NCBI GenBank assembly: GCA_977006965.1 | Contig: OZ345374.1 | Location: 1,178,001-1,242,000, forward strand | DNA from: Phymatolithon calcareum | Taxonomy: Eukaryota; Rhodophyta; Florideophyceae; Hapalidiales | Reading direction: 5' to 3' | DNA length: 64,000 bases | Shown: positions 32,263 to 43,390 of the stretch, piece after piece | How the letters are laid out: each line of letters starts with the position of its first letter | How positions within the stretch are numbered: position 1 is the stretch's first letter | Notes under the pieces: model-generated | Seen by the model: the letters and a program-made list of their open reading frames with translations, nothing else | Databases searched by the model: none | Told to the model about the DNA's origin: nothing | Translations under genes and position numbers: made by a program

Positions 32263-33855
32263 TAGTGTCTATTTGACGGACCCGCTCAATTGAGGGGCGA
32301 TTTAAAAGCTCAAAAAAGTTTGTAAAAAGAACGCGGAGCGAATCTTACGCGCCATATTTGGAAAGGCGGGCTTATGGTCTGGGCCAGGAGTATCCCAACT
32401 GCTACCTGAAAATCGCTTCGTTCGGCGCTAGCAACGAAAATATGCTGGTCACTCAGAAGTACCAGACCTGCCATGCCACGGGAAAAAGACCAACCGCGCG
32501 CAGTCGGTACATCCGTACACACCAAGGCAGCATTTTTGACCGGTCTTACAACGTGCTCCTTATTATACGGAGCCATTCCAAGTCAAAACAAGTGACCGGT
32601 ATGGTTCAGGAGGTACTCGTGGAAAAAATCAATGGTTGCGTGAAAATGTCACTTTGCGTGAAATGAGTTCTAGTTCGACATCCTTTGAAGAAGACTAGGA
32701 TTAAGAAAGTCGATATTTTCAACGTCGAGGCAGGGAACGCTGACGATGATATTGCAGAAGCTCATCAGCTTCAACTGAGACAACACCGGTAAAGCGAGGT
32801 ACCACTAAGCCTGCTTACGGTACTCAACCTCGTCAATCTTCATCGCGAAATACCAGTTTATCATTTACATTCGCAATCAGATGTTCCTCAGAAGGGTACA
32901 CAAGCATCTACACAACCTTCAAATGCTCTAAACGCCCACTTCCGGGCTCTTTCGTCTATGTCTTGCAAGGCATCGCAAGCGGAACTTGAAGTCATCACGC
33001 CCGACCGCAAGCAGAATACTGTTGCTCATAGGGTACCATGGTACGAGCGGCAAGCTCTACGTTCAATTGGAGGATGATTTTCCTCTCAATTCTGGAAACT
33101 TCGCACTCTAAACTGAGATTTCTTATGCGAAAATGGCGGTGGACTTCATACGAAGTACGATTGCGTCATAACGATGTTTCCTCACGCTCACCTGCGAAAT
33201 CGTGCTGCTTGGACGTTCATTTGGCTGAGAACAATGGAAGGAAAAAGAATACAGTTACAGAGTTGATTAAGTTTTTCGGAATACTCGTCCTCATGGCAAG
33301 GGTTGAATTCGGCGCTGAGAGCGATTTTGGAAGCGTACCAGGTCGAAGTACTATCTCCTCGCGTTTTCTTCGTCAAAAAAACTGAGATGCCGTTCGCCGA
33401 CTATCTCCGGTGGATTTCATTCAGCGTGCAATCAAGGGAAAAAGGCAACATGCAGTCTGCGCAGTACCGCTGGTCGCCCGGCCAAGATTCTCTCGATGCC
33501 ATAAATGACCACACAAAGCGCACTGTGTCTCCGTCGGACCTCATTTGCGTCGATGAGTCCATATCTCGTTGGTATGGTAACGGAGGTCACTGGATTAAAA
33601 CTGGGCTACCTCAGTACATCGCCATTTACCGTAAGCTGGAGAACGGTTGCGAGATACAGAACTCGGCGGTGGAAAGCGTGGGATAATGCTGCACCTCGAG
33701 CTGCTGACAACGGCAGAAGACGAGAAGAAAAGATATTTCGAAGGCGGATGGCCCGCGGTATAGCAGGTCTGTGCCGTCTTGTGGCTGCATACTCCGGTAC
33801 AAGGCGCATTGTATATATGGATTCCTACTTTGCAGGGATCGTCCAAATTCAATGA
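32263..33855 (+). mobile_element. PGBD-like DNA transposon copy 2, right end missing
   Basis: The left end TAGTGTCTATTTG matches copy 1, as do the GCTCAATTGAGG palindrome and most of the interior. Frames near 33303-33686 encode a transposase with CVDESISRWYG, GLPQYIAI and ENGCEIQNSA, phrases typical of PiggyBac-derived transposases in algae and oomycetes (family knowledge). The coding region is split over frames and stops. Homology ends near 33855, where no right inverted repeat was found. Confidence 0.75.
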
Positions 33856-34079
33856 ATTGCGATGAATGCAATTTTCTATTTCTTGTGTGGAGGCTTAGCT
33901 ATTACAATGCAAATTGGAGCTGTGCCGTTTACTTTTAGTTGGCAGTGACCTTTGAATAAAGTGCTTAAACTGTGTTGCGCCTACTGTAGTATAGCTCCTA
34001 GAATCCTAATTGCAATTTGTATTGCCAGAAGTACCTCAAATGCAATTCTATTGATTGGGAGAAATCCTATTGCTATTGA

Positions 34080-34770
34080 TTGCCTCATCGCCTGGAGCGA
34101 TTCAAAAGCGCTGGCGCAAAAGTCCGGCTCATGAGCACTCTAGGCATGACAAGGAAAGGATACAGCACAGAAAAATGCATTAGGCTTTTCAAAACATTCA
34201 TCAGGCCGGTATATGAGTACGCCGCGCATATAACTCCCGACACAATCCGAGTATCGAGAGCAGCAGTGCAAGTCCAAAAGGACATCGCAACGATACTGTT
34301 TGGAAAGTGGACAGGGCGGCACTGGAGAAGACTAATGAAGCTATACCAAATAGAACCATGGTAGTTCCACCGACAGCACCTGCTCTCGAAGTTAACGCGA
34401 AGACTTAGGAAGGTTGTGGAGGAGACACGCGACGCTGGGGCAGAACTGGAACTCGAGACGCTGGACCGCATGCGAAAATCGAGCACGCCAATTGATATCC
34501 AAGACAGGAGTGCCCTCCGACTAGCCTGGGAACAACAAGAAGAACGCCGCGCTAGGAAAATTTCCTTTTCCAAGAATGGTCTACCTCACCAAGCAGTGAG
34601 GATGAAAGAAAACAGGCACAAAATTCTCTGTGCAAGATGGTTTGTAGATCAGTTTCCAAGAAATCCTCCGAAGTTAATAGAAGAAATGGGCAGTTAGAAT
34701 ACTGAAGAGCATCCTGAGAAAGCCAAGATGGACCCCTACAGTTTTTCAACGGTGGAAGCATTGGTGGAAA
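34080..34770 (+). mobile_element. LINE ORF2 C-terminal fragment
   Basis: The plus strand reads RLERFKSAGAKVRLMSTLG, then STEKCIRLFKTFIRPVYEYA, the post-reverse-transcriptase pattern of non-LTR retrotransposons, also seen at 54319-54618 and 52845-53054. A lysine/arginine/glutamate-rich segment follows. The reverse transcriptase core is absent. Confidence 0.65.
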
Positions 34771-35138
34771 AAGTATCTGCGTGCGTGAACTGGAAGATGT
34801 TTCCTGTGAAAAATCTCATGGCCTGAATTTCTAGAGAGGTACAGACCGGAAAACCTGTCTCTCAGCGTACCGTAAGATTTTGGACTCCTCTTGTTCGGCA
34901 GACCTGCCCCGAGGCTACCCTCATCAGTACTCTGCCAGATCTGACGGAAGGTGCCCATGCGCGCTCGCCTCCGACTTCCAGTTGTACTACGCCGTTCGGA
35001 CTCTCTGACGCCTCCATATGCGCTCTCTCCCCGTCGAAATGGCACAGTGCCCCATCCATTCACAAGCCGTGCAAATCGTTGCGGCTCTGGCTGACAGTTT
35101 TTATGAATATAGAATTGGTTAAACGCTCTCAGCAACAC

Positions 35139-36172
35139 TGATGAGACTAAGGGAGATGCGCTTCAGCTGATATTGTCTATTGTGGCGTTGGAAAGATACT
35201 TATTTGTTCCTCTACACCAATCTGTGCAGTCGGTAGTTCATTCTCGTGCGAGAACCGTATATAGATGTAGCACCCCCACTTACTGCGATCACGGTGGAAC
35301 CTGGAGACGGTGCTTCAATGTATAGGACGCCCAATTTTGCAGGAATTTTCTCTTGTGTTTATTTACTCAAGTGGATCCAATTCTGCATTCCTGTGTCTAC
35401 GTTCAGATACCCGAATTAGAATCTTATCTGATTTTGTCTTGTCCAGGTCAATAGGAATTCAATGCAACGTTTACGTTTCACAATATAGGGGAGGAACGAA
35501 CTTTGCATTCTGCTTAATCAGTCTACTACTTCTTTTCCAGTTTGCTTTCAATCGGATCAGCCTCCACAGTATACACGGTGGCATGTACAGTAGCACACAA
35601 CTTTCACCGAGATGGAGATTGACGGACCACCGGCCCAGGTGCGGTGATTCTAATGGACTTCTCAGCGTATACGAATCATGAATTGAACCCGTGAATAGTC
35701 TCATAGATCTACAGTATACCATTTCAGCCATCCCTGTCGCACGGGATCACCGTACTCCGCAACACGAGACATTCTAGAATCCGTGGCTATAGTAGCATTC
35801 GATTAGATGGAGACGCGCGAACCGAAAACTTAGCTAAGGTCTAGGCGAAAAATAAGAAAAACACGAACGAATAAACACGATTACTTCATCTCGACTATCC
35901 CGTGCCGAAGAGGCAACTCAACACTGCGACATTAGCGCGTGGTTGGTGATAGCAACGCTATACCGCCCATTAAGATAGCGCCATCATGACGACCACCGCC
36001 GGGTTCTCTACATTTCTATTCGTTCTACACTACTACTATTGGTGATGGATGACTAGTCGGTTGACGTTTTAACACTGTTGATCGCGCTGGTGATCACCCT
36101 TTTATCATAAGCGAACGGCCATAAGAACGTCTTGGTCTCAAAACTCTTGGTGGTACAGTACGGCTCCGAAAC
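35139..36172. other. Intergenic, no recognised gene
   Basis: Only short frames without motifs are present. Confidence 0.3.
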
Positions 36173-36253
36173 GTGTCCGCAGCAGTGTTCTCACCCGGTA
36201 CAGTCACGAGGGACAAACTGCTCTCTGTCTACGTCCAAGAAACACAGAAAAAC

Positions 36254-36292
36254 GGGATGGCGTTTAATGCTTCAACTATTAAACGCCATCCC
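36254..36292. repeat. Palindrome 1, 15-bp perfect arms
   Basis: GGGATGGCGTTTAAT at 36254-36268 is exactly inverted at 36278-36292, with a 9-base loop. Confidence 0.9.
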
Positions 36293-36941
36293 ATTTCCTT
36301 ACCATCCGTGATGGATGACTCCTTGGCTGAGTTTTTAGTAACATATAAATTTATTCCGCGCGAATGATTTAGATACGGTCAGCACAATCGACCACTCTAC
36401 GACCGAACCTGCCACCAAGAGGACCAAGGTACCGTTGGCGTCACCAGGGATGGACGCACCGGTCGTCGGTACGGTTGCCGATCCACCACCTGCCGGCAAC
36501 GGCGATGGCGACTCTGTACACTTTTCATCGAAGCAGACACGGCGAACTGTCGCCGCAAAAGAAGGAACTATAAGTATTTGCGTGGATCCCAGAGATACCG
36601 AAAAAATAACGCAAGATAAGGGCCATGAAGGTCAAATCCTCTGCCGACGTCTGCATTCGCAGTGACGCCACCGCGCCCAGTTTGGTGCAGCTTTCCCGTT
36701 TCCTCGACGCGCATGGCTGCACGTTGACGATCAGCTGAATGTTCTCGATGCATACAGACTCGTAAAACACGTCAAGCTGTGCAGAGCGACCCTTCTCGAT
36801 CTTCGAGAATTTCCTTGCTTTCACGTGGTACCGCCGTCCTTTCCGTTGCTTCCGAAATTTGGTCCCACTAGAGCATTCGTTCAATACGACCGTGAATCAT
36901 TGAGACCATACTGAACAGCGCTTGCGTACCTCATCTACCCA

Positions 36942-37032
36942 GGAAGTCGAGGATATGATGGGCTTCGTGTTTCCTCTGCACGGTTTCCTTTGTGTGGAAG
37001 TCGAAGCACGCAGTCTACCATATCCTCGAATT
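36942..37032. repeat. Palindrome 2, imperfect
   Basis: TCGAGGATATG near 36947 is inverted as CATATCCTCGA near 37019, with further weaker pairing (CTTCG with CGAAG) inward. Confidence 0.65.
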
Positions 37033-37043
37033 CCCAAGTAAAC

Positions 37044-37104
37044 GTCGAGTTGGCCACTTTCGAAGACATGCTATTCGCATGTCTTCCAATGTGGCCAACT
37101 CGAC
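37044..37104. repeat. Palindrome 3, 27-bp arms with two mismatches
   Basis: The arm at 37044-37070 begins GTCGAGTTGGCCAC and is inverted at 37078-37104, with a 7-base loop. Confidence 0.9.
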
Positions 37105-37114
37105 CTTGACTTGG

Positions 37115-37171
37115 GACCGGTGGGCACTCTACTTGATCACATGACGCGATCAAGTAGAGTGCCCACCGGTC
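37115..37171. repeat. Palindrome 4, 24-bp perfect arms
   Basis: The arm at 37115-37138 begins GACCGGTGGGCACTC and is exactly inverted at 37148-37171, with a 9-base loop. Confidence 0.92.
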
Positions 37172-38345
37172 TTGATGTACTGAACAAGAAAGGATATCAT
37201 GAGATCAATGGTCAGTACGACATCCACACCCATGCGAAGGACCTTGGTACGGGTGTAGATGACTTACTGGCCGTTGATCCCACAGGGAGTTTTCAAGGGC
37301 GCAAAACCGGTTCCCGGGCTCGCCAAAGGCGACATCATTGCTGTTGGTCTCGACCCCGGTCTGATTGAAGTGGCCACGACGGCAAGAGCAACAATATATT
37401 TTCCCGCCGGGGACTTCAAATCTTCTGCTTTCGCGGAATTTGGTAGCAGTTTTGCGACCAAGAGGCACCGCCGTGAGAATTTGTTAATACATTTGCAAAA
37501 AATTCCAGAAGACTACGCGCAACACTGCCCCTGCCTACCAAGCTGTCGTGCAGAGTTTCAGCAACGTGACGGTGTTGGACGCGGGGGAAGCGCGAGCGTA
37601 TACAAAGGTTGTTCATGCAAAATTGCTCAAGGTGATGTAGGAGCTGTTGAGTCTCCTGAGGCGACAGAAAAGGTTTGCACGCTTCGGTGCTGGGAAAAGT
37701 GCTATACTTCACCTGGCATCATCCATATTGTTCGACGAGGAGCAAGTTCATCTGCAGCGGTGGAAGGGACAAGAGAAGAGGCGGAAGAAGGAGCTGTACG
37801 ATCGTCCCCGGTAGTGTTTTTCGGAAATCCCCAGTACATGTTCGGCAAAACAGGACCTCTTCCTCGGAAGAAGCTGGGCTTAGGGTAAAATGTGTCCTTT
37901 AGTTCTGACGGACGAGTAGCTGACGTCTGCTCGTTGTCATGGATATGGGGCGCTATGAAAAAAGGGTGAACATTTTCGTGGGATGAGCTATAAAACAGTG
38001 AAACGGCAAGAACTCCCCCAGTGTGGTCCACATTGACAGAAACGTGATCGCAGCGCGAAATATTGGAACATGAGGTGTCCACATGGTTCTTGGAAAAGAA
38101 CGTCCAGCTTTTCTAACTAGGTCTTAGTGGCTTACCAAACAATTTTCTCTTTATTAGCCAGCATGCATAAGAATGTCTGGCGCCTCTGGCATGTCTGCGA
38201 AATTCTCTTAACTCTTGTTTACAAGGGGAGGAGTTTTCAGCCTTTACAGGGCAATAAACAGCTCTAAACAATTCAAAACCTGCCTCTCAAATTTTTGATT
38301 ACCAGACTCTCCATAGCCCCCCTGATCGACGAATTGTTATCTCGC

Positions 38346-39695
38346 TCATAAAACAACCTCGTCTTGTGTCCCCTTCTCGCCCACAGCCTCATCATCACCT
38401 AAATTCTGAGGCACAATTTCCCGAGCTGCCTTCGTCCAGAACTCGACACCCACCCCAAGGCCGCCATGTCCACGCGGAACTGCCTCATTCTGCGCACTAG
38501 CGGTATCTAGCTCCTCTTCCAAATCCTTTCCCGCGACTTGCCTAGCCGCCTGCATCCAGCGCTGCGTATCATCTCCAAGCGCACCACTCCCACCGGCGCC
38601 CCGATCTTCGCGCTGAAGCACCTTCGGAGCGTTTGCATCGTCCCACGCCCGCCAGCGATCCCGTTCGGACCCTGTGTTCCGCAATCCAGCGCCCCAATCG
38701 CCGGGACGCGGAGGCTCGTCATCGACAAAAGGGCCTGGCTTCAGCCCAAGTCCCTCTGCCCACGTGGTATTCGCCGAGTTCCACGCGTCCCACGGAGATG
38801 GCTCGCTGTTCTCGGACTCCATAGAAACGGATTGTACGGCCGTTTCGGGTGCAAGTGGCGTTCTCCAGTCTGGCGCTTCTGATGTTGCGCCGATGGCAAC
38901 GTCGTCCGCGCCGACGTCCACAAAGCTGTGCTGCAGGACGTCACGTGTTGGTGGTTGGTCCGGGATGAGTTCACGTGCGGTTGCACGCCAAAAATCGGTC
39001 TCCTTCTTTGGATCACGAGGCGGAAAGTCGTCGGCGTCTACTTCGTCCAGAGATGTCATCGCCGTCGGCGCAGGGTCCGTCGGATCCGACAGCGCGGGTG
39101 ATGGGGAGTAGTCGAAGGAAGTGGAGGCCATTCGCGCTTCACGAGCCTTTCGTTCAGCATCCGAATTTGCCGCAGCCGCGTCGAACGCGGCCCATGCTGC
39201 ATCTGGGTCCCAACTATTTTTGCCGTCCTCCGCCAAAGCAAGGTTTTCGGCAGTATCCGTTTTGCCGTCAGGTCCGGTATTTGTCAGCTCTCGCGCCGCC
39301 TCACGGTAATCCTGCAGGGATTGCGCTGGATCGTACGCCTCCAGCTCGTCGGAAAGCCGTTGCTGCATGGCATCCATGTCGGCGGTTACTTCTCGCGCAT
39401 CCGCCCATACATCGCTCTGCGTCGGCTCTTGCTGGTTAACTGCATTAGCACCAAGTTCGCGGGCCGCACTCCGCCAGAAATCCGTTTCTGCTTCTGGGTC
39501 GCGCTGCGGAGAGGACTCGGCGGCCTCCTCTGGGCGCATTCGCGCCCGATCCCAAGCAGCCCATGCCGCGGCATCTTCAGCGTCACCCAGGCAAGCACGT
39601 GGTCGACGGCGCGCGCAAATGCCTCTTTGAGCTGAATGCGCGTGGCCTAAGCGTAATGGCGCGGCGGGCCTGAACGCTGGAACTGCGATCTGCAT
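38346..39695 (-). CDS. Unrecognised WR-AAREL repeat protein, probable plastid targeting
   Basis: The 449-residue protein is not recognised. It carries about five degenerate copies of a short helix: ETDFWRSAAREL, DYREAARELTN, ETDFWRATARELI, RWMQAARQVAG and EFWTKAAREIV. Between them are aromatic-alanine elements (AWAAWDRA, AWAAFDAA, PWDAWNSA, RWRAWDDA). The first 40 residues are rich in Ala/Arg, lack acids and hold a Phe at position 8, as in red-algal plastid transit peptides. The rest is acidic. No membrane segment is seen. One uninterrupted frame and biased codons support a real gene. Confidence 0.75.
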   Translation of the reverse strand: MQIAVPAFRPAAPLRLGHAHSAQRGICARRRPRACLGDAEDAAAWAAWDRARMRPEEAAESSPQRDPEAETDFWRSAARELGANAVNQQEPTQSDVWADAREVTADMDAMQQRLSDELEAYDPAQSLQDYREAARELTNTGPDGKTDTAENLALAEDGKNSWDPDAAWAAFDAAAANSDAERKAREARMASTSFDYSPSPALSDPTDPAPTAMTSLDEVDADDFPPRDPKKETDFWRATARELIPDQPPTRDVLQHSFVDVGADDVAIGATSEAPDWRTPLAPETAVQSVSMESENSEPSPWDAWNSANTTWAEGLGLKPGPFVDDEPPRPGDWGAGLRNTGSERDRWRAWDDANAPKVLQREDRGAGGSGALGDDTQRWMQAARQVAGKDLEEELDTASAQNEAVPRGHGGLGVGVEFWTKAAREIVPQNLGDDEAVGEKGTQDEVVL

Positions 39696-39993
39696 TGCTT
39701 CTCGTCTTGATGTTACTGGAGTTGCATGAGTCCTCTACAACCTCGTCAGGATGCCGATCTCGTGAGCAACTTATCGCGCCACGTGGCACCGGGCGATCTC
39801 GACTGTAAGCAAAATCCTCCCGACGAAAGAAGAAGCGATTAACCAACGCCTCTCTTTCCTATTGAGTTAAGTTTAGTTTACTGCTATACCTAGGGAAAAC
39901 TATCTCAATACAGCACAAAGGCCACAAGAACATCTACAGTATCGCGGGCGGTGAAAATGGCGGACGGGCTGCCTTGTACGCGGCGGACGACGC

Positions 39994-41034
39994 TCAGAGT
40001 CTCATCCAGAATGGCCGCGGCTCGGTGAGACACACAGAATGATCGTCTTCGAGCTTGTACACGAGAACCCCTCTGGGCGGTCTTTCAATCTTCTGAACTT
40101 CGGTGGGCATCGGCTTCACGTCGCAGGCCGGTGACGTCAGTGGCGTTATTCTTCTTCTCTTTTCACTCATAACTCCAGTAGGCTTCGGCGTCATGTCGCT
40201 GGCCGATGAGACCAGTGGGGCTTCTGCTTTACGCTTGTTCTTGGATCGTGGCAACGGCAGGTTCAAAGAAAGACCGCGTTGGTGCTCCACGGTGAGGACG
40301 TTAACGATTGGAATCGGACTGGGCCGCTTCATGCCAGTGGGCGTCTGCCTCGCATCGTAGTCCGCTGAGCTGAGGAGCGCTCTTGCTCTCCTCCTGTTCT
40401 CGAGTCGCGACTCGGACACGCTCAAAGCATACTCGACTCGGTGCTGCGAGATGAGGAGCTCTTTCCACGGAAGAGAGCGGCGCTTGTTGACAGCGGTAGG
40501 AATCGGGGTTATGTTGTGGACCGGCGTTTTGAACCCCAGTGCTCTTTTCTGGTGGTGCGAGGCGGGGAGCTTGTTCGACGGAAGAGAGGGGGGCTTTTTG
40601 ATAGCGGTGGGAGTAGGCGTTTTGTTATGGGCGGGCGAGGTGAACTCTGGTGCTCCTTTCTGGTACTCGTACCGCAGTTTGCACCTGCATACGGAATGAT
40701 AGTCGTGACGTTCGACGGCGGGGGACTCTGTGGATGACTTTTGCAATTCAAGGGGGAAGTTGCTCTTCATTGTGGTGAGGTTGTGGAGTATTTTGGACGC
40801 CGAGGAGCTCATAGCCGGTTTCCGGATTTTGGTCTTGGGCCCATTGACGCGCAGGTCTCTGAGCGGGATGTGACGAGTGCGCGGGAGATCTCGTTGGGGA
40901 GTGGGTCGGGGAGTGGTTCGAGCGTGGGGCGATCTTGGAGTGGCCGCCAGGCAGCCGTCTGTGAAATAGAGCTTCTTGACGCCAGTGCGCCGGATGCGGC
41001 GCATCATGGAATCGAGGGAAATGTTGGTGGTCAT
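39994..41034 (-). CDS. Repeat-protein family, copy 2 (one unit)
   Basis: This intact 346-residue frame has a longer N-terminus than copy 1 (SLDSMMRRIRRTGVKK, then FTDGCLAATP). Then come SSASKILHNLTTMKS, two copies of the TSP-HN block where copy 1 has one, SESRLENRRRARALL, a single full KRPSPIPIV unit, the half-unit and the constant C-terminus ending RPFWMRL. The family TATA box lies 58 bases upstream of the ATG. Function is unknown. The reduction to one unit against three in copy 1 and five in copy 3 is the clearest difference. Confidence 0.72.
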   Translation of the reverse strand: MTTNISLDSMMRRIRRTGVKKLYFTDGCLAATPRSPHARTTPRPTPQRDLPRTRHIPLRDLRVNGPKTKIRKPAMSSSASKILHNLTTMKSNFPLELQKSSTESPAVERHDYHSVCRCKLRYEYQKGAPEFTSPAHNKTPTPTAIKKPPSLPSNKLPASHHQKRALGFKTPVHNITPIPTAVNKRRSLPWKELLISQHRVEYALSVSESRLENRRRARALLSSADYDARQTPTGMKRPSPIPIVNVLTVEHQRGLSLNLPLPRSKNKRKAEAPLVSSASDMTPKPTGVMSEKRRRITPLTSPACDVKPMPTEVQKIERPPRGVLVYKLEDDHSVCLTEPRPFWMRL

Positions 41035-41160
41035 GGTTGCTTCGTTCGGGGATGAGCTTGCTTCTGGCGCTGGATGCTTTGCCGGCGGGGTACTTATATA
41101 GCGTTCGATGGAAAAGAGAGAGCATTTCGAATCGATTTGAGGTGCTCACAAGTGCGGATC
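41035..41160 (-). promoter_or_regulatory. Conserved promoter of the repeat-protein family, copy 2
   Basis: TATATAAGT reads on the minus strand at 41100-41092, followed by ACCCCGCCGGCAAAG. The upstream GAGCACCTCAAATCGATTC block of copy 1 is also here. Confidence 0.65.
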
Positions 41161-41529
41161 GAATTTATTCTGCGGTGGTTGTACTTGCGACGTGAAAGTC
41201 GACCGTGGCGACATTAGAGCGCTACGTTCAAATGTGTACAATCTTATAGGGTGATACTATTGCTGACAATTATTTCACGTGATCGACAATACACGGAGTA
41301 GTGTAGACACTGAAACAAGAAATACTGACAATGATTTGAAGAGAACTACAATACGTGGAATGGGGAGGAGCATCACCGGATTAGGAAAATGCTGACATTC
41401 AGTCTTTTACAGAAAAAGGAGGTCTGAAAAGTACATCAAGTTTATAAAGAAAAAGGTACGCATGGACGGGAGGGGAAGCCCAGTTCACAAGGAAGGAAAC
41501 TTGCAATCAGTGCGAAGCAATTAATCTAT

Positions 41530-42015
41530 CAACATTTCGGCGCATCGCCCTTAGTGTCCGGGACGGACGTGCTCCCAATACCCATCGTCGACTTAACCTG
41601 CTGCTTCAGCATGCTCGTCATGACTAAACTGACTCGCCGCCTCCAATTCCTCACCGCAATAGACCTGCCTCTTCTTTCGCATGCGCACAGCCTCCATACG
41701 ACCGTTTCTCCTCCCGTTCATCACGTGTCCCGTTGCCCCATAGTTTGCAATTTGCTCGCTGTTCTAACTACTGTCACCACTTCTTGGAATACGCTTTCCG
41801 TCCCCCACAAACGGCGCGTCCCTCGCCGGGGCGCACCACCTTTCCGCAGGACGTCGCCTTCACCTCCGCACCGCCTGTAGTGATCGGGGGTCTTGGACCG
41901 CGCTGTTCCTCACTGCCGTCGTCATCGCTCCATTCCATTCTTTCTCCTCCCACTGCATTTCGCGCACTCGATCTTTGTCCTTGAACGGATTTTGTTCAAG
42001 GTGTCACCCTTTTCT
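41530..42015 (-). pseudogene. NKAP pseudogene (C-terminal half)
   Basis: This segment aligns by eye along its length with the 3' half of the intact NKAP gene (45220-45720), including the segment around the stop, the bases for the KRIPRRG region and the GATGACGACGG acidic stretch, but with many substitutions and indels that close the frame. It lies upstream of copy 2 in the same order as NKAP and copy 3. Confidence 0.75.
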
Positions 42016-42063
42016 ACTAGAGGCGACCGGCACATTTGGTCATTTCCAATTCACGGCACTACG

Positions 42064-42262
42064 AATGTGAGTTATCAGGCAGTGGTATGTGAAAGAAAGA
42101 AAGGAATAAGGTAAGCTGGAATTTTTATGTTAAAGTTACCACACGGGTGCTGACGTTTCGGTCACGAATGTGAGTTATCAAGCAGCGGTATTTGAAAGAA
42201 AGGAGTAAGGCAAGTTGGCATATTTATACTAAAGTTGCAGCACAGATGCTGACATTTCGGGC
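42064..42262. repeat. Two tandem copies of a ~100-bp sequence
   Basis: CGAATGTGAGTTATCA at 42063 and again at 42165 begins two similar stretches that each end near TGCTGAC-TTTCGG. Confidence 0.75.
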
Positions 42263-43390
42263 AAACTTGTAAATGCCAGCTAAACCTGGCCTGGTCTTCG
42301 AGCAAAACGTCCTTCGCAAATACCATACGTTCAGGGCACATAAACTTTCTCTTGCTTTCGCCCCGAGGAGGAAAGACAATCCCCTGTCCTTTACCGCGCC
42401 TTCTAATCACCGGCAATCTAGAGTCCTGGAGACCGCTGTACTGGACCTCAGGCTTTCCATCGCACCGCTTTCTCCCACACCCCGTCGAAGGGATCAATGT
42501 TGCACCATCCAGGACTGTATCAGCGCCCGCATTCACTACAAAGCATGGCGTTCGCCGCCCAATGCTGTCAGAAAATTAAGAGACAGTCGAAAGTACATTC
42601 GATAAGCGCACAACGGGTTAGAACGACTGAAAGGAATGAAGGGAATGATCGGTGGAGGTGTAGGTGGACAACGGCGTCTAACAAAACGCGCCGAATACGG
42701 CAAACGATATCTCGGTACATAAGCAATTCAGCCAGTAAACAGGAGCCGGTAATGCATGAGCGATGTCCAGGGTGCACCACGGCATAACTTCGCTTCACGT
42801 TAGACGAACGTATGTCCGGCGTAGAGAGGAAAGTGTGCGCAAAGTACGCACAATGTGACTCGTAGATTCTTGGAAAGAGAGCCGGGCGTGGAAAAACGGG
42901 CGCGGCGAACACGGGTAGGCTCAATGCCGATGAAGTGGCGCTGGCCGCGCTCATGACCAAGGTGGCGGAGGGCGAGCGTTTTCCGGGGGGCCGTTTATTT
43001 TTCCACGTGTACCCGTAACCGATATGATCGACCGAAAGTCAGGGCAGCTGCCCTGACTTCCTGCGCAGGTCGCACGCAAAGGTTTCGTTCTGTTCTGTTT
43101 TGTTCTCTTAACGAAGCAAAACAAAACGTGAACGACAATCTGTTTTTTTAAAAACAACTTGTGTTTTCATTCTCAGCAGTTGCCCGATTTTGGGCTTAGT
43201 TGAATTTTCAATACATTTGGGCAAACGGTTAACTTTTTTCTACCTAAGAGAGGCAGCCGGAGGTATCCTATCGTTCTGTATTTAGCTTATATCTCACACA
43301 ACGAAAATAGCCTTAGTTGCAGAGCGACACCACAACTAAGACAACGTGAAGACCTCCAGTATCGTTCGCGGTGACAACGGCGGACGACGC
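42263..43390. other. Intergenic and 3' flank of repeat-family copy 3
   Basis: No gene is recognised. The part at about 43080-43320 matches the 3' flank of copy 1 in reverse complement (shared GGTAGAAAAAAGTTAAC, TTTTTAAAAACAGATTG and a GAACAGAACAAAAC run). Confidence 0.45.

Larger units (their letters stand above)
36360..38073 (+). mobile_element. Degenerate TnpB/Fanzor-like nuclease gene
   Basis: Fanzors are eukaryotic relatives of TnpB, RNA-guided nucleases carried by transposons. Two RuvC-type signatures are visible in order: DIIAVGLDPGLIEVAT with its aspartate at 37352-37354, and VHIDRNVIAARNIGT with its aspartate at 38035-38037, about 228 codons apart. Between them are GNPQYMFGKTG with PRKKL and a KCVL..F.RTS remnant where RuvC-II should be; its glutamate is not seen. 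These parts lie in different frames and are broken by stops, so the gene is dead. Upstream frames (LNVLDAYRLVKH, then FGPTRAFVQYD) may be its N-terminal domain. Element ends were not found. Confidence 0.6.
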
